Assembly (NCBI GenBank): GCA_016192065.1
Contig: JACPUX010000049.1
Coordinates: 1 to 64,000, forward strand
DNA length: 64,000 nucleotides
Origin: Betaproteobacteria bacterium
Lineage (GTDB): Bacteria; Pseudomonadota; Gammaproteobacteria; Burkholderiales; Casimicrobiaceae
Direction of reading: 5' to 3'
The notes beneath the pieces were generated by a model. The model was not told where the DNA came from. It worked only from the letters and a program-made list of their open reading frames with translations, and ran no database searches. The translations under genes were made by a program, and so were the position numbers. Within the stretch, counting starts at the first letter, position 1, and every line of letters begins with the position of its first letter. Positions 8,325-15,851 of this stretch are shown here, piece after piece.

Positions 8325-9325
8325 GACTCCGGGTGTCGGCCCTGCGCAGTTATCCGCCGCGGCTGGGCGCCGCCCCTGCCGCGCCCCAGGCCCTTCGCAC
8401 CGCGCCGACAAGGGCGAGGCATTCGCGCGGTGCCGCGGTGGTCTTCGCCATGTTGATCGCGGCGCTCGCGGCTGCCGTGGTCGCCGGCTTGATCTGGCGC
8501 CAGCAGCTCTGGCTGCGCCAGTTCGAACTCTCCGCGGCGCGTACGCAGGCGCGCACTTTGGCCGGAGCGGGCGTACGCTGGGCGATGCTGATCTTGCACG
8601 ATGACGCACGGGCCGGCAGCATCGACCACTTGCGCGAGCCTTGGGCCCTTCGCCTGCCGCCCACGCCGCTGGAAAACGGTGAGGTTTCCGGTTACATTGC
8701 CGACCAGCAAGGCCTCTACAACCTCAACGATCTGGTGCGCGAAGGCGTCGCCGCAACCGATGCGCAGAACCGCTACCGGCGCCTGCTGCAAGAACTCAAA
8801 CTGCCCGTGGAACTCGCCGATAGCCTGACCGACTGGATCGATACCGATGCCGCCCAGCGTGGTCGTGGCGGTGCCGAAGACGCCTACTATCGCGCCCTGG
8901 CGCAGCCGCGGCTGGCGGCCAATGCGCCGTTGCTGCGGGTCGAGGAACTGGCTCAGGTGCGCGGCTACGCCGGCGAGCCCTGGCAGCGCCTGCGCCCCTA
9001 CGTGACCGCCTTGCCGCAAAGCGGGCTGCCGCTCAACGTCAACACCGCACCCGGCGCGGTGCTCGCGGCCGCGGTCGAAAATCTGGGCCATGACCAGGCC
9101 GAGGCGCTCGCCCGGACCGACCGTCGGCACGCCAACGTCGCGCTGTTTCGCAATACCCTGCCCCCCGGAGCGATTCCGCCCGCGGAAACCGCCATGAGCG
9201 TAGCCAGTCAGTATTTCGAGATCGTCGTCGAGGCCCGTCAGGGTGAAGCGCGCGCCCTGGCGCGCGCCCTCGTACAGCGCGCGCCCGCCAGCGCCCCACG
9301 CATAATCTGGCAGGTCTACGAATGA
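8321..9325 (+). CDS. gspK: Type II secretion minor pseudopilin GspK
   Basis: 334 residues from a GTG that overlaps the gspJ stop (GTGA). The N-terminal helix RGAAVVFAMLIAALAAAVVAG lacks the +5 glutamate, as is usual for GspK. The large insertion domain follows, with DQQGLYNLNDLVREG, LADSLTDWIDTD and LPLNVNTAPGAVLAAA. GspK caps the pseudopilus. The stop overlaps the ATG of a repeat-made mini-ORF rather than gspL, which would be its expected neighbour. Confidence 0.9.
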   Translation: MRLRVSALRSYPPRLGAAPAAPQALRTAPTRARHSRGAAVVFAMLIAALAAAVVAGLIWRQQLWLRQFELSAARTQARTLAGAGVRWAMLILHDDARAGSIDHLREPWALRLPPTPLENGEVSGYIADQQGLYNLNDLVREGVAATDAQNRYRRLLQELKLPVELADSLTDWIDTDAAQRGRGGAEDAYYRALAQPRLAANAPLLRVEELAQVRGYAGEPWQRLRPYVTALPQSGLPLNVNTAPGAVLAAAVENLGHDQAEALARTDRRHANVALFRNTLPPGAIPPAETAMSVASQYFEIVVEARQGEARALARALVQRAPASAPRIIWQVYE

Positions 9326-9513
9326 GCGCCCCCGCCCGGCCGCCCGTAGGGGGCGCCAGCCAATTCCCGGAGCGGGCACAGCCCGCGAACCACAAGCACC
9401 CCCTCCCCGGGGGAGGGGGCCGGGGGGTGAGCTCGTCCAGGCCCGCCCGGCCGCCCGTAGGGGGCGCCAGCCAATTCCCGGAGCGGGCACAGCCCGCGAA
9501 CCACAGTCTCACG
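9322..9513 (+). repeat. 111-bp in-frame repeat, about 1.7 tandem units at the gspK-gspL junction
   Basis: First unit 9322-9432, second from 9433 to about 9513. It begins ATGAGCGCCCCCGCCCGGCC, almost the same 5' boundary as the holB copy, and is read in the same phase. It contains the self-complementary block CCCCTCCCCGGGGGAGGGG. Confidence 0.93.
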
Positions 9514-9552
9514 GTTCCGCCGGTAGGGGGCGAGGGAAAGGTACAACCGTGA
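9322..9552 (+). CDS. 76-codon ORF made of the 111-bp repeat, between gspK and gspL
   Basis: Starts with ATG in an ATGA overlap with gspK and ends with TGA in a GTGA overlap with gspL, so it is placed exactly like an operon gene. Its sequence is one full and one partial 37-residue repeat (ARPPVGGASQFPERAQPAN twice), followed by about 15 residues (VPPVGGEGKVQP). No known fold. It could be a translated coupling peptide or just the in-frame part of an inserted repeat that happens to keep the operon coupled. I do not assign a function. Confidence 0.45.
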   Translation: MSAPARPPVGGASQFPERAQPANHKHPLPGGGGRGVSSSRPARPPVGGASQFPERAQPANHSLTVPPVGGEGKVQP

Positions 9553-10769
9553 CCACGCTCTATTTCCACCTGGACGAGCACTTCGGCGCGACCAAGCTGG
9601 CCTGCCCCTGGGTCTTGCGCGCTGGCGACGGCGCGCCCTTGGCCGAGGGCCTGGACGAACCGGCAAGCTGGCCGGTCGCCACGCGCTACTTCGGCATCAT
9701 TGGGGCGGCCCGGGCAAGGGTCCTGCGCCTTGCCCTTCCGGCACTGCCCGAGGCGAAATTCCGCGCCGCTTTGGGCTTCGCCGTGGAAACACGGATCGCA
9801 GGCGATCCGTCGCTGCAGCACATCGTCGCGGGAGAGCGTGAAGCGGACGGCAAGCGGCGCGTGGTGGTCATCGAAGAAGCTTGGCTGAAGCAAGCATGCG
9901 CCCAGCTGGCGGCATCCGGCATCGGGGCACCGACCTTGGTGGCCGAGGGCGAGTTGCCGGCCGCGCCGGATGCCGCGTGGTGGTGGTTTCGCGCAGCACC
10001 GGGCGGGTTTGTGCTGATGGGCGATGACCTGCTGCCACTGGATGACGCCAACCCCCAACCGGCCCCTCCGGCCGCCTTGCTCCTCGCCCTGGAGCGCAGC
10101 GGCAAGCTGCGCCCAGCGCGCCTGTTGGTCGCTGGCGCCCTGCCCACGCCGGAACAGGAGCTCGCCTGGGCCCGCGGTCTGGGGCTTGCCATCGAATCAG
10201 TGAGTGGCTGGAGTTGGCGAAACCTGCCCGAGGCGCGCTATGGCGAAGTGTTGGCACTTGCCCTGCCGGCGCGCCCCGCGTCGTTGGTGGCCCAGCAGGC
10301 GACACCTTGGCGCACCTGGCGCCTCGCGACCTGGTTGTTCCTCGCCGCGTTGGGATTGCAGATCTCCGCCACGGTGATCGACTATGCGCGGCTGCGCTGG
10401 CGCGTCGCCAGCCTCGAACGAGAAGCCGGCGCACTACTGCGCGAGCGCTTCTCCGGGGTCGAGGCCAAACCTACGGTCTTTGCCGCGTTTCGCGCGCAAT
10501 ATGCCCGAGCTCGACATGGCGCTGGACTCGCAGCGGCGCAGGACGCGCTGCCGCTGCTGGCCCGGGCGACCCCGGCGCTGGCGCTCTTGGGCGAGAGCGC
10601 CCTACGCCAGGCCCACTACGCCTCTGGTCGCTGGACGCTTGACTTGGCACCTCAGGAACCGGCGCTGCGGCAGCGCTTGGCCACTGCCCTGGCCCTGGCC
10701 GGACTCCAGGTATTGGATGCAGAACAAGGCGGCGGGCTACGTGTAATGCTCCAGGAGTCCGAGCCGTGA
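9549..10769 (+). CDS. gspL: Type II secretion protein GspL
   Basis: 406 residues. The cytoplasmic actin-like domain is about 1-250, a transmembrane helix lies around 258-278 (ATWLFLAALGLQISATVI), and a periplasmic ferredoxin-like domain ends the protein. GspL links the ATPase GspE to the inner-membrane platform and pairs with GspM. The GTG start overlaps the repeat-made mini-ORF. The N-terminus (MTTLYFHLDEHF) has no repeat-derived residues. Confidence 0.88.
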   Translation: MTTLYFHLDEHFGATKLACPWVLRAGDGAPLAEGLDEPASWPVATRYFGIIGAARARVLRLALPALPEAKFRAALGFAVETRIAGDPSLQHIVAGEREADGKRRVVVIEEAWLKQACAQLAASGIGAPTLVAEGELPAAPDAAWWWFRAAPGGFVLMGDDLLPLDDANPQPAPPAALLLALERSGKLRPARLLVAGALPTPEQELAWARGLGLAIESVSGWSWRNLPEARYGEVLALALPARPASLVAQQATPWRTWRLATWLFLAALGLQISATVIDYARLRWRVASLEREAGALLRERFSGVEAKPTVFAAFRAQYARARHGAGLAAAQDALPLLARATPALALLGESALRQAHYASGRWTLDLAPQEPALRQRLATALALAGLQVLDAEQGGGLRVMLQESEP

Positions 10770-11245
10770 ACCGACTCTTACAATTCTGGTGGCAACGCAC
10801 CGACCGCGAACGTCGGGGCCTCGTCGCCGCCGCCCTGGTACTTGCCGCTGGTATCGGCTACAGCTTGCTCTGGCAGCCCCTGGAAGCGGCACGCCTGGAC
10901 CTGGCCAAAAATCTTCCGGCGCGGGAACAAGCCCTAAGCACCATGCGCGCCCAAGCGAATGAATTGGCCAGGTTGCCCAACCAGCCCAAGGCGGCGCCCG
11001 CAGCCGTCGACCGCGAGGCATTGTCGCGCCGAGCAAAGGCGCATGGCTTGACTCTCGCGCCTGCGCAAGGCGAAAACCTCGGCGCGCAACGCATGAGCTT
11101 TCATCTCCCCGCGGCGGCCTTCGACCGCGTGCTGACTTTCCTCGAAGCACTGCGCGCAGAAGGTGGCTGGCAGGTGGGCGAGCTGCGTCTGGCCAAGGTG
11201 AGCCCGAACATAGTCAATGTCGACGTGGTATTGATCAGAGAATGA
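10766..11245 (+). CDS. gspM: Type II secretion protein GspM
   Basis: 159 residues, normal length. A short cytoplasmic tail with TDRERRGLVAAALVL leads into one transmembrane helix (about 17-37), then a periplasmic domain with a coiled-coil start and a ferredoxin-like C-terminus (LTFLEALRAEGGWQVGELRLAK). GTG start overlapping the gspL stop. Partner of GspL. Confidence 0.88.
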   Translation: MNRLLQFWWQRTDRERRGLVAAALVLAAGIGYSLLWQPLEAARLDLAKNLPAREQALSTMRAQANELARLPNQPKAAPAAVDREALSRRAKAHGLTLAPAQGENLGAQRMSFHLPAAAFDRVLTFLEALRAEGGWQVGELRLAKVSPNIVNVDVVLIRE

Positions 11246-11898
11246 AATCACGCTGGGCGCTTGGAGTCCTGGGGACACTGCTCCTGCTCGCCGCACTCGG
11301 GAGCCAGGCGCCCGCCTGGTTAGTGGCGCGCGCCCTGGCGGAGCACGCGGCCGGGCGGCTCGTGCTGGAGCAGGCCACGGGCACGCTGTGGTCCGGGCAT
11401 GGGCGTTTGCTGATTACTACGGCGGGAGGCCCGGTAGTCCTGGCGGAGCATCTTGCTTGGCAACTTTCGCCACTTGCACTGCTCGGCGGGCAGGCAAAAC
11501 TCGATCTCGAATTCGAGGGCGTGAAGAGCGGTCAGATCGAAATTGCGCACCAGCGCATTGCCGCCCGCGCGCTGCGCTTCACAATCCCCGCCGCGGCCTT
11601 GGCGATTTTGCCTCAGTTGGAAAAAGCGCGGCCGGTCGGCAGTCTGCTGATCGATCTCCCCGAGCTCGATTGGCGCCGCGAGAATAGCAGTGGCCGTGGC
11701 CGCATACAGTGGAGGGACGCCGGCTTGCAGCTTGCCGGCGCGGCTGCGCGCTGGCGCGGCGAAGTCAGGGTTGAAATCTCCGCCCAGGATGACTTGCTGC
11801 TGTTGCAAACCAGCACCGGGGCACCGCTCCCCTTGCGTCTGGAGCTGCGCCACACCGCCCAGGGCCTCAGCACGCGGCTGGCCGCGCCAGGCCAATGA
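11242..11898 (+). CDS. gspN: Type II secretion protein GspN
   Basis: 218 residues. An N-terminal membrane anchor (about 4-24) precedes a beta-rich periplasmic domain typical of the GspN family: AGRLVLEQATGTLWSGHGRLL and EHLAWQLSPLALLGGQAKLDLEF. GspN is present only in some type II systems and its exact role is not settled. ATGA overlap with gspM upstream and with the DUF1624 gene downstream. Confidence 0.85.
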   Translation: MKSRWALGVLGTLLLLAALGSQAPAWLVARALAEHAAGRLVLEQATGTLWSGHGRLLITTAGGPVVLAEHLAWQLSPLALLGGQAKLDLEFEGVKSGQIEIAHQRIAARALRFTIPAAALAILPQLEKARPVGSLLIDLPELDWRRENSSGRGRIQWRDAGLQLAGAAARWRGEVRVEISAQDDLLLLQTSTGAPLPLRLELRHTAQGLSTRLAAPGQ

Positions 11899-12701
11899 GC
11901 CGGGGCGCACGCCAGTCCCGGCGGGCACCCCCCGCCCTCGCGACGCCCCGCTCCACGGGGGCCGGCGCCTCGACGATCGCCCGCGCCGCACGCGGAACTT
12001 CGCGTCTGGCAAGTCTGGACGCGCTGCGCGGTTTAGCGCTGCTGGCCATGGTGGCCTACCACTTCGTTTTCGACCTGAATCACTTCGGTTTCATCCACCA
12101 GGATTTCTACCAGGATCCTTTTTGGCTTACTGCGCGCACCGTGATCCTCAGCAGCTTTCTGCTGCTCGCCGGCATGAGTCTCGCCCTCACCAGGGTGCGC
12201 GTCGACGCGGGACACAGTTTCTGGCGCCGCCTCGGCCGCATCGCCGCAGCGGCGGCGCTGGTCAGCGCCGCGAGCTGGCTAATTTTCCCGCAATCCTGGA
12301 TCTATTTCGGGGTGCTGCACTTCCTCGCCTTGGCGAGTCTCATCGCCTGGCCGCTGATGCGCCTTGGCCCATGGAACGCCTGGCTGGGCGCGGCCTGCAT
12401 CGCCCTGGGCAATGGTCCGCAGTGGCCGGCTTTCGCCTCGCCCTGGATCAATTGGCTGGGCTTCGCTCCGGTGAAGCCGCTCACCGAGGATTACGTGCCG
12501 CTCCTGCCCTGGCTGGGCGTGCTACTGCTCGGGGTCGCCGCGATGCAGGCGCGCGACGGTGCCCTGCGCGATTGGCTGACCGACTACGCGACCCGATCGC
12601 CCCGCTGGCTTTCGTGGTTGGGGCGGCACAGTCTCGGCCTTTATCTGCTCCACCAGCCGGCTTTGTTTGGCCTGCTGGAACTCGTGCGGCGCGGCGCCTG
12701 A
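11895..12701 (+). CDS. DUF1624 (HGSNAT-like) integral membrane protein
   Basis: 268 residues. After a basic, low-complexity N-terminal 38 residues comes RLASLDALRGLALLAMVAYHFVFDL, the hallmark of the DUF1624/heparan-alpha-glucosaminide N-acetyltransferase catalytic family, followed by six to seven transmembrane helices and the terminal LGRHSLGLYLLHQP motif. Members are thought to move acyl groups across the membrane; no substrate can be assigned. It overlaps gspN by four bases, so it is translated with the secretion operon although I know of no role in secretion. Confidence 0.78.
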   Translation: MSRGARQSRRAPPALATPRSTGAGASTIARAARGTSRLASLDALRGLALLAMVAYHFVFDLNHFGFIHQDFYQDPFWLTARTVILSSFLLLAGMSLALTRVRVDAGHSFWRRLGRIAAAAALVSAASWLIFPQSWIYFGVLHFLALASLIAWPLMRLGPWNAWLGAACIALGNGPQWPAFASPWINWLGFAPVKPLTEDYVPLLPWLGVLLLGVAAMQARDGALRDWLTDYATRSPRWLSWLGRHSLGLYLLHQPALFGLLELVRRGA

Positions 12702-12704
12702 TTC

Positions 12705-13493
12705 ATGCGCACCGGTTGGGCGGGCCTGGTCGGCTTGATCGCGCTGGCGCTCCACGGTGGCGCCGGACCGGCGCGGGCGGACGCGTCCACCGACCAGCCC
12801 ATCGTGGTCGCGGCTGCTGATCTCAACCCCGCGCTCGACGAGCTCGCCCACCAGTTCGAAGCTGAAACCGGCCACCGTCTGCGCCTGATTTACGGCTCCT
12901 CCGGCAACCTGCAACGCCAGATCAAGCAGGGCGCACCCTTTCAGCTCTTTCTGTCCGCCGACGAAAGTCTGGTCTTCGATCTCGCCAAGACCGGACGGAC
13001 CCGTGATTCCGGCGCGCTTTACGCCATCGGCCGACTGGCCTTGTTCGTGGGCAAGGATTCGCCGCTGCGCGCCGATGTGCAACTGAAGGACTTGGCCGCG
13101 GCCCTTCAGGACGGGCGCCTGCAGCGGCTGGCGCTGGCCAATCCGGAGCATGCTCCCTATGGCCGGGCGGCGCGCGAAGTCTTGCAGCACCTCGGCTTGT
13201 GGGAGCGCGCGCAGGCACACCTGGTAATGGGCGAGAATGTCGCCCAGGCGGCCCAGTTCGCGGCCACCGGTGCCGCTCAGGCGGGTCTGGTGGCCTGGTC
13301 GCTCACCCGCGCGCCGCGCTTTCGCGAGGCCGGCAACGCGCTTGCCTTGCCCGAGTCCTGGCACGCGCCGCTGCGACAACGCATGGTGCGCATCGAGCCC
13401 TGCGGCGAGGTCGCCAATGCCTTCTACGCCTATTTGCAAACTCCCGCGGCACGCGCCATCCTGGCGTCCTACGGCTTCACTTTTCCGGAATAA
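12705..13493 (+). CDS. modA: Molybdate ABC transporter, periplasmic binding protein
   Basis: 262 residues with a signal peptide (about 1-26). The mature part begins IVVAAADLNPALDELAHQFE and carries the ModA oxyanion-binding segments IYGSSGNLQRQIKQGAPFQLF and ALANPEHAPYGRAAREVLQ. It is first of a modA-modB-modC set and probably supplies the molybdenum enzyme encoded just downstream. Some ModA-like proteins bind tungstate; sequence does not separate the two. Confidence 0.92.
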   Translation: MRTGWAGLVGLIALALHGGAGPARADASTDQPIVVAAADLNPALDELAHQFEAETGHRLRLIYGSSGNLQRQIKQGAPFQLFLSADESLVFDLAKTGRTRDSGALYAIGRLALFVGKDSPLRADVQLKDLAAALQDGRLQRLALANPEHAPYGRAAREVLQHLGLWERAQAHLVMGENVAQAAQFAATGAAQAGLVAWSLTRAPRFREAGNALALPESWHAPLRQRMVRIEPCGEVANAFYAYLQTPAARAILASYGFTFPE

Positions 13494-13523
13494 CCCCCTA
13501 TGGCTCGGCCCGCTTGAGCGCTC

Positions 13524-14189
13524 ATGGATTGGACCGCGCTGACCGTCTCCCTCAAACTTGCCGCCGCGACGCTGCTGGTGCTGATTCCGGCCGGCCTTTT
13601 TCTGGCGCGGGCCCTGGCCTGGCACCGCTTTCGCGGCCGCGCCTGGCTAGAGGCGGCATTGACGCTGCCGCTGGTGCTGCCCCCCACGGTGCTGGGTTAT
13701 TACCTGCTCACCGGCATGGGGGCCGGCTCGCCGCTGGGCGCCTGGTTCCAGGGTATCTTCGGCGCGCCGCTGGCTTTTTCCTTCACCGCGCTGGTGCTCG
13801 CCTCAGTGATTTTCAATCTGCCATTCGCACTCATCCCCATGCAGCGTGCGTTCGAGGCCATTCCCCGCGAAGTTCTGGAAGCGGCGCAGAGCTGCGGCAT
13901 GAGCCGCGCCCGAACTCTTTGGCGCATCGAACTGCCGCTCGCCTGGCCCGGAATCATCTCGGCGGTGGTGATGTGCGCGGCACACACGATCGGTGAATTC
14001 GGCGTGGTTCTGATGGTTGGCGGCAGCATTCCGGGCGAGACCCGCACCATCGCCATCGCCATCTACGATCGCGTGCAGGCCTTCGACCTCCAGGCCGCCG
14101 GGGTGATGTCCGCGGCCTTGCTGTTCCTGTCGCTCGCCGCGCTGGCCTTCACCAGCCGCGTTGGAGGCACCCGGTTGACGCGTCCTTGA
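13524..14189 (+). CDS. modB: Molybdate ABC transporter permease
   Basis: 221 residues with about five transmembrane helices. The permease signature lies in the cytoplasmic loop EAAQSCGMSRARTLWRIELPLAWPG; LEAALTLPLVLPPTVLGYYLL is typical of ModB. It forms the inner-membrane channel with ModC. Confidence 0.93.
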   Translation: MDWTALTVSLKLAAATLLVLIPAGLFLARALAWHRFRGRAWLEAALTLPLVLPPTVLGYYLLTGMGAGSPLGAWFQGIFGAPLAFSFTALVLASVIFNLPFALIPMQRAFEAIPREVLEAAQSCGMSRARTLWRIELPLAWPGIISAVVMCAAHTIGEFGVVLMVGGSIPGETRTIAIAIYDRVQAFDLQAAGVMSAALLFLSLAALAFTSRVGGTRLTRP

Positions 14190-14191
14190 CC

Positions 14192-15280
14192 ATGCTCGAA
14201 GTCCGCCTGCACCAGCAAAGCCCCATCCCGCTCGAGGTGGCGTTCACCTGCCCGCCAGGAGAGACCCTGGCACTGGTCGGTCCTTCCGGCTCAGGCAAGA
14301 CCACCGTATTGAAAACCATAGCGGGGCTGTACCGACGCGCCACGGGCCTGCTCCGGGTGGGCGGGCGAACCTGGCTCGACAGCGAACGAGGCATCGCCTT
14401 GCCGGCGCGGGCGCGCGCGGTGGGCATGGTATTCCAAAGTTATGCGTTGTTCCCACACTTGAGCGTGTTGGAAAACGTGCTCGAAGCGGCCTGCGGCGAC
14501 AGCGGCGAGGCGCGGCTGCGACAGGCGCTGGACAAGATCGCTTCGGTGCATTTGAGCGGCCTGGAGCAACGCCGCCCGCAGGAACTGTCCGGAGGCCAAC
14601 AGCAGCGCGTGGCCTTGGCTCGGGCGCTGGCCCGCGAACCGGCGGTGCTGCTGCTCGACGAACCGTTTTCCGCCGTCGATCAGGTCACGCGCGAGCGCTT
14701 GTACGAGGAACTGGCGGGCATGCGCCGGCAGCTTTCGATCCCGGTGGTACTGGTCACGCACTCCATCAGCGAAGCGCAGATGCTGGCCGATCGTTTGGTA
14801 GTGCTGCACCATGGCCGCACTTTGCAAGAAGGCAGTCCGCGCGAAGTGCTGCGGCAGCCGGCCTCGATCGAGGTGGCGAAGTTGCTGGGCCAGAAGAACA
14901 TTTTTCGGGGCGTGATCGAGCGGCATGATCACGACGCCGCACTGACCACCCTGCGCTGGGGCGAAGTCGCGCTCAGGGCGCCGTTGGCGGCGGGGCATGC
15001 CCTCGGCGCCGAAGTGAGTTGGATGATTCCTGCGGGGCTGGTGGTCATGCAGCGCCCGGATCGTTCGCCGCCGCGCGAGACCGAAAACCCCGTCACCGGG
15101 CGCATCGAAGATCTCACCGAACTCGGCGAAGCCACGCTGGTGACGCTCTCGTTCGCCAACTGCCCCGACCGGCTGGGCTTTCCAGTTTCCACCCACGCCG
15201 CGCAACGCTACGGCTTGGCCAAGGGGGCCACGCTGGGCGTCTCGCTGTTGAGCGAAGGGCTGCACCTGTTCTCGGCTTGA
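14192..15280 (+). CDS. modC: Molybdate ABC transporter ATPase
   Basis: About 362 residues. Walker [12 protein letters not shown], signature [15 protein letters not shown] and Walker [12 protein letters not shown] are all intact, followed by the H-loop [11 protein letters not shown]-terminal TOBE-type regulatory domain (from about 290) is expected to bind molybdate and inhibit transport when the cell is replete. I chose the ATG three bases after the modB stop; a TTG six bases upstream that overlaps the stop is an alternative. Confidence 0.93.
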   Translation: MLEVRLHQQSPIPLEVAFTCPPGETLALVGPSGSGKTTVLKTIAGLYRRATGLLRVGGRTWLDSERGIALPARARAVGMVFQSYALFPHLSVLENVLEAACGDSGEARLRQALDKIASVHLSGLEQRRPQELSGGQQQRVALARALAREPAVLLLDEPFSAVDQVTRERLYEELAGMRRQLSIPVVLVTHSISEAQMLADRLVVLHHGRTLQEGSPREVLRQPASIEVAKLLGQKNIFRGVIERHDHDAALTTLRWGEVALRAPLAAGHALGAEVSWMIPAGLVVMQRPDRSPPRETENPVTGRIEDLTELGEATLVTLSFANCPDRLGFPVSTHAAQRYGLAKGATLGVSLLSEGLHLFSA

Positions 15281-15377
15281 AGATTCGCCCGAAATTGCTT
15301 CATCGCCGCGCTTTCCCTATCATTGTCGCCTCGCCGCGACAGCCACCACGAGCGGCGGCGGCCTCTCGGAGATCCTC

Positions 15378-15851
15378 ATGCTCAATCTGTACATCAACGG
15401 CGATCGCTATCGCATCGACCTCCCAGGCGACACCCCCCTGCTTTGGGTGCTGCGCGACCAACTCGGCCTGACCGGTACCAAGTTCGGTTGCGGCGAAGGC
15501 TTGTGCGGCGCCTGCACGGTACATATCGACGGCGAGGCGGCGCGGGCCTGCCAGACGCCGATTTCAACCCTGAACGACAAGGAAGTCACCACCATCGAAG
15601 GCCTGTCGCCGCGCGGAGACCATCCCCTGCAAAAGGCCTGGGTGGCCGAGGAGGTCCCGCAATGCGGCTATTGCCAATGTGGCATGATCATGAGCGCGGC
15701 AGCCTTGCTGAAGAAGAAACCCAAGCCCAGCGAAACCGAGATCGACCAGGCCCTGGCCGGAAATCTGTGCCGCTGTGGCACCTACAACCGCATTCGCAAG
15801 GCGGTGCAGCGCGCCGCGCTGCCCGTGGGCAAGCAAGGGGGCTTGAAATGA
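15378..15851 (+). CDS. iorA: (2Fe-2S) small subunit of a molybdenum hydroxylase, IorA type
   Basis: 157 residues. The N-terminal plant-type ferredoxin domain has its cysteines in [17 protein letters not shown] and ARACQTP; the C-terminal four-helix domain holds the second 2Fe-2S cluster through [10 protein letters not shown] and [13 protein letters not shown]. It passes electrons out of the molybdopterin subunit encoded by the next gene, which it overlaps (ATGA). Similar to isoquinoline 1-oxidoreductase and aldehyde-oxidising relatives. Confidence 0.9.
   Translation: MLNLYINGDRYRIDLPGDTPLLWVLRDQLGLTGTKFGCGEGLCGACTVHIDGEAARACQTPISTLNDKEVTTIEGLSPRGDHPLQKAWVAEEVPQCGYCQCGMIMSAAALLKKKPKPSETEIDQALAGNLCRCGTYNRIRKAVQRAALPVGKQGGLK

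Noticed and set aside
8063-9490. 475-codon open frame opposite gspJ and gspK
   Set aside because: Antisense shadow; its start also reads through the 111-bp repeat in a meaningless frame.
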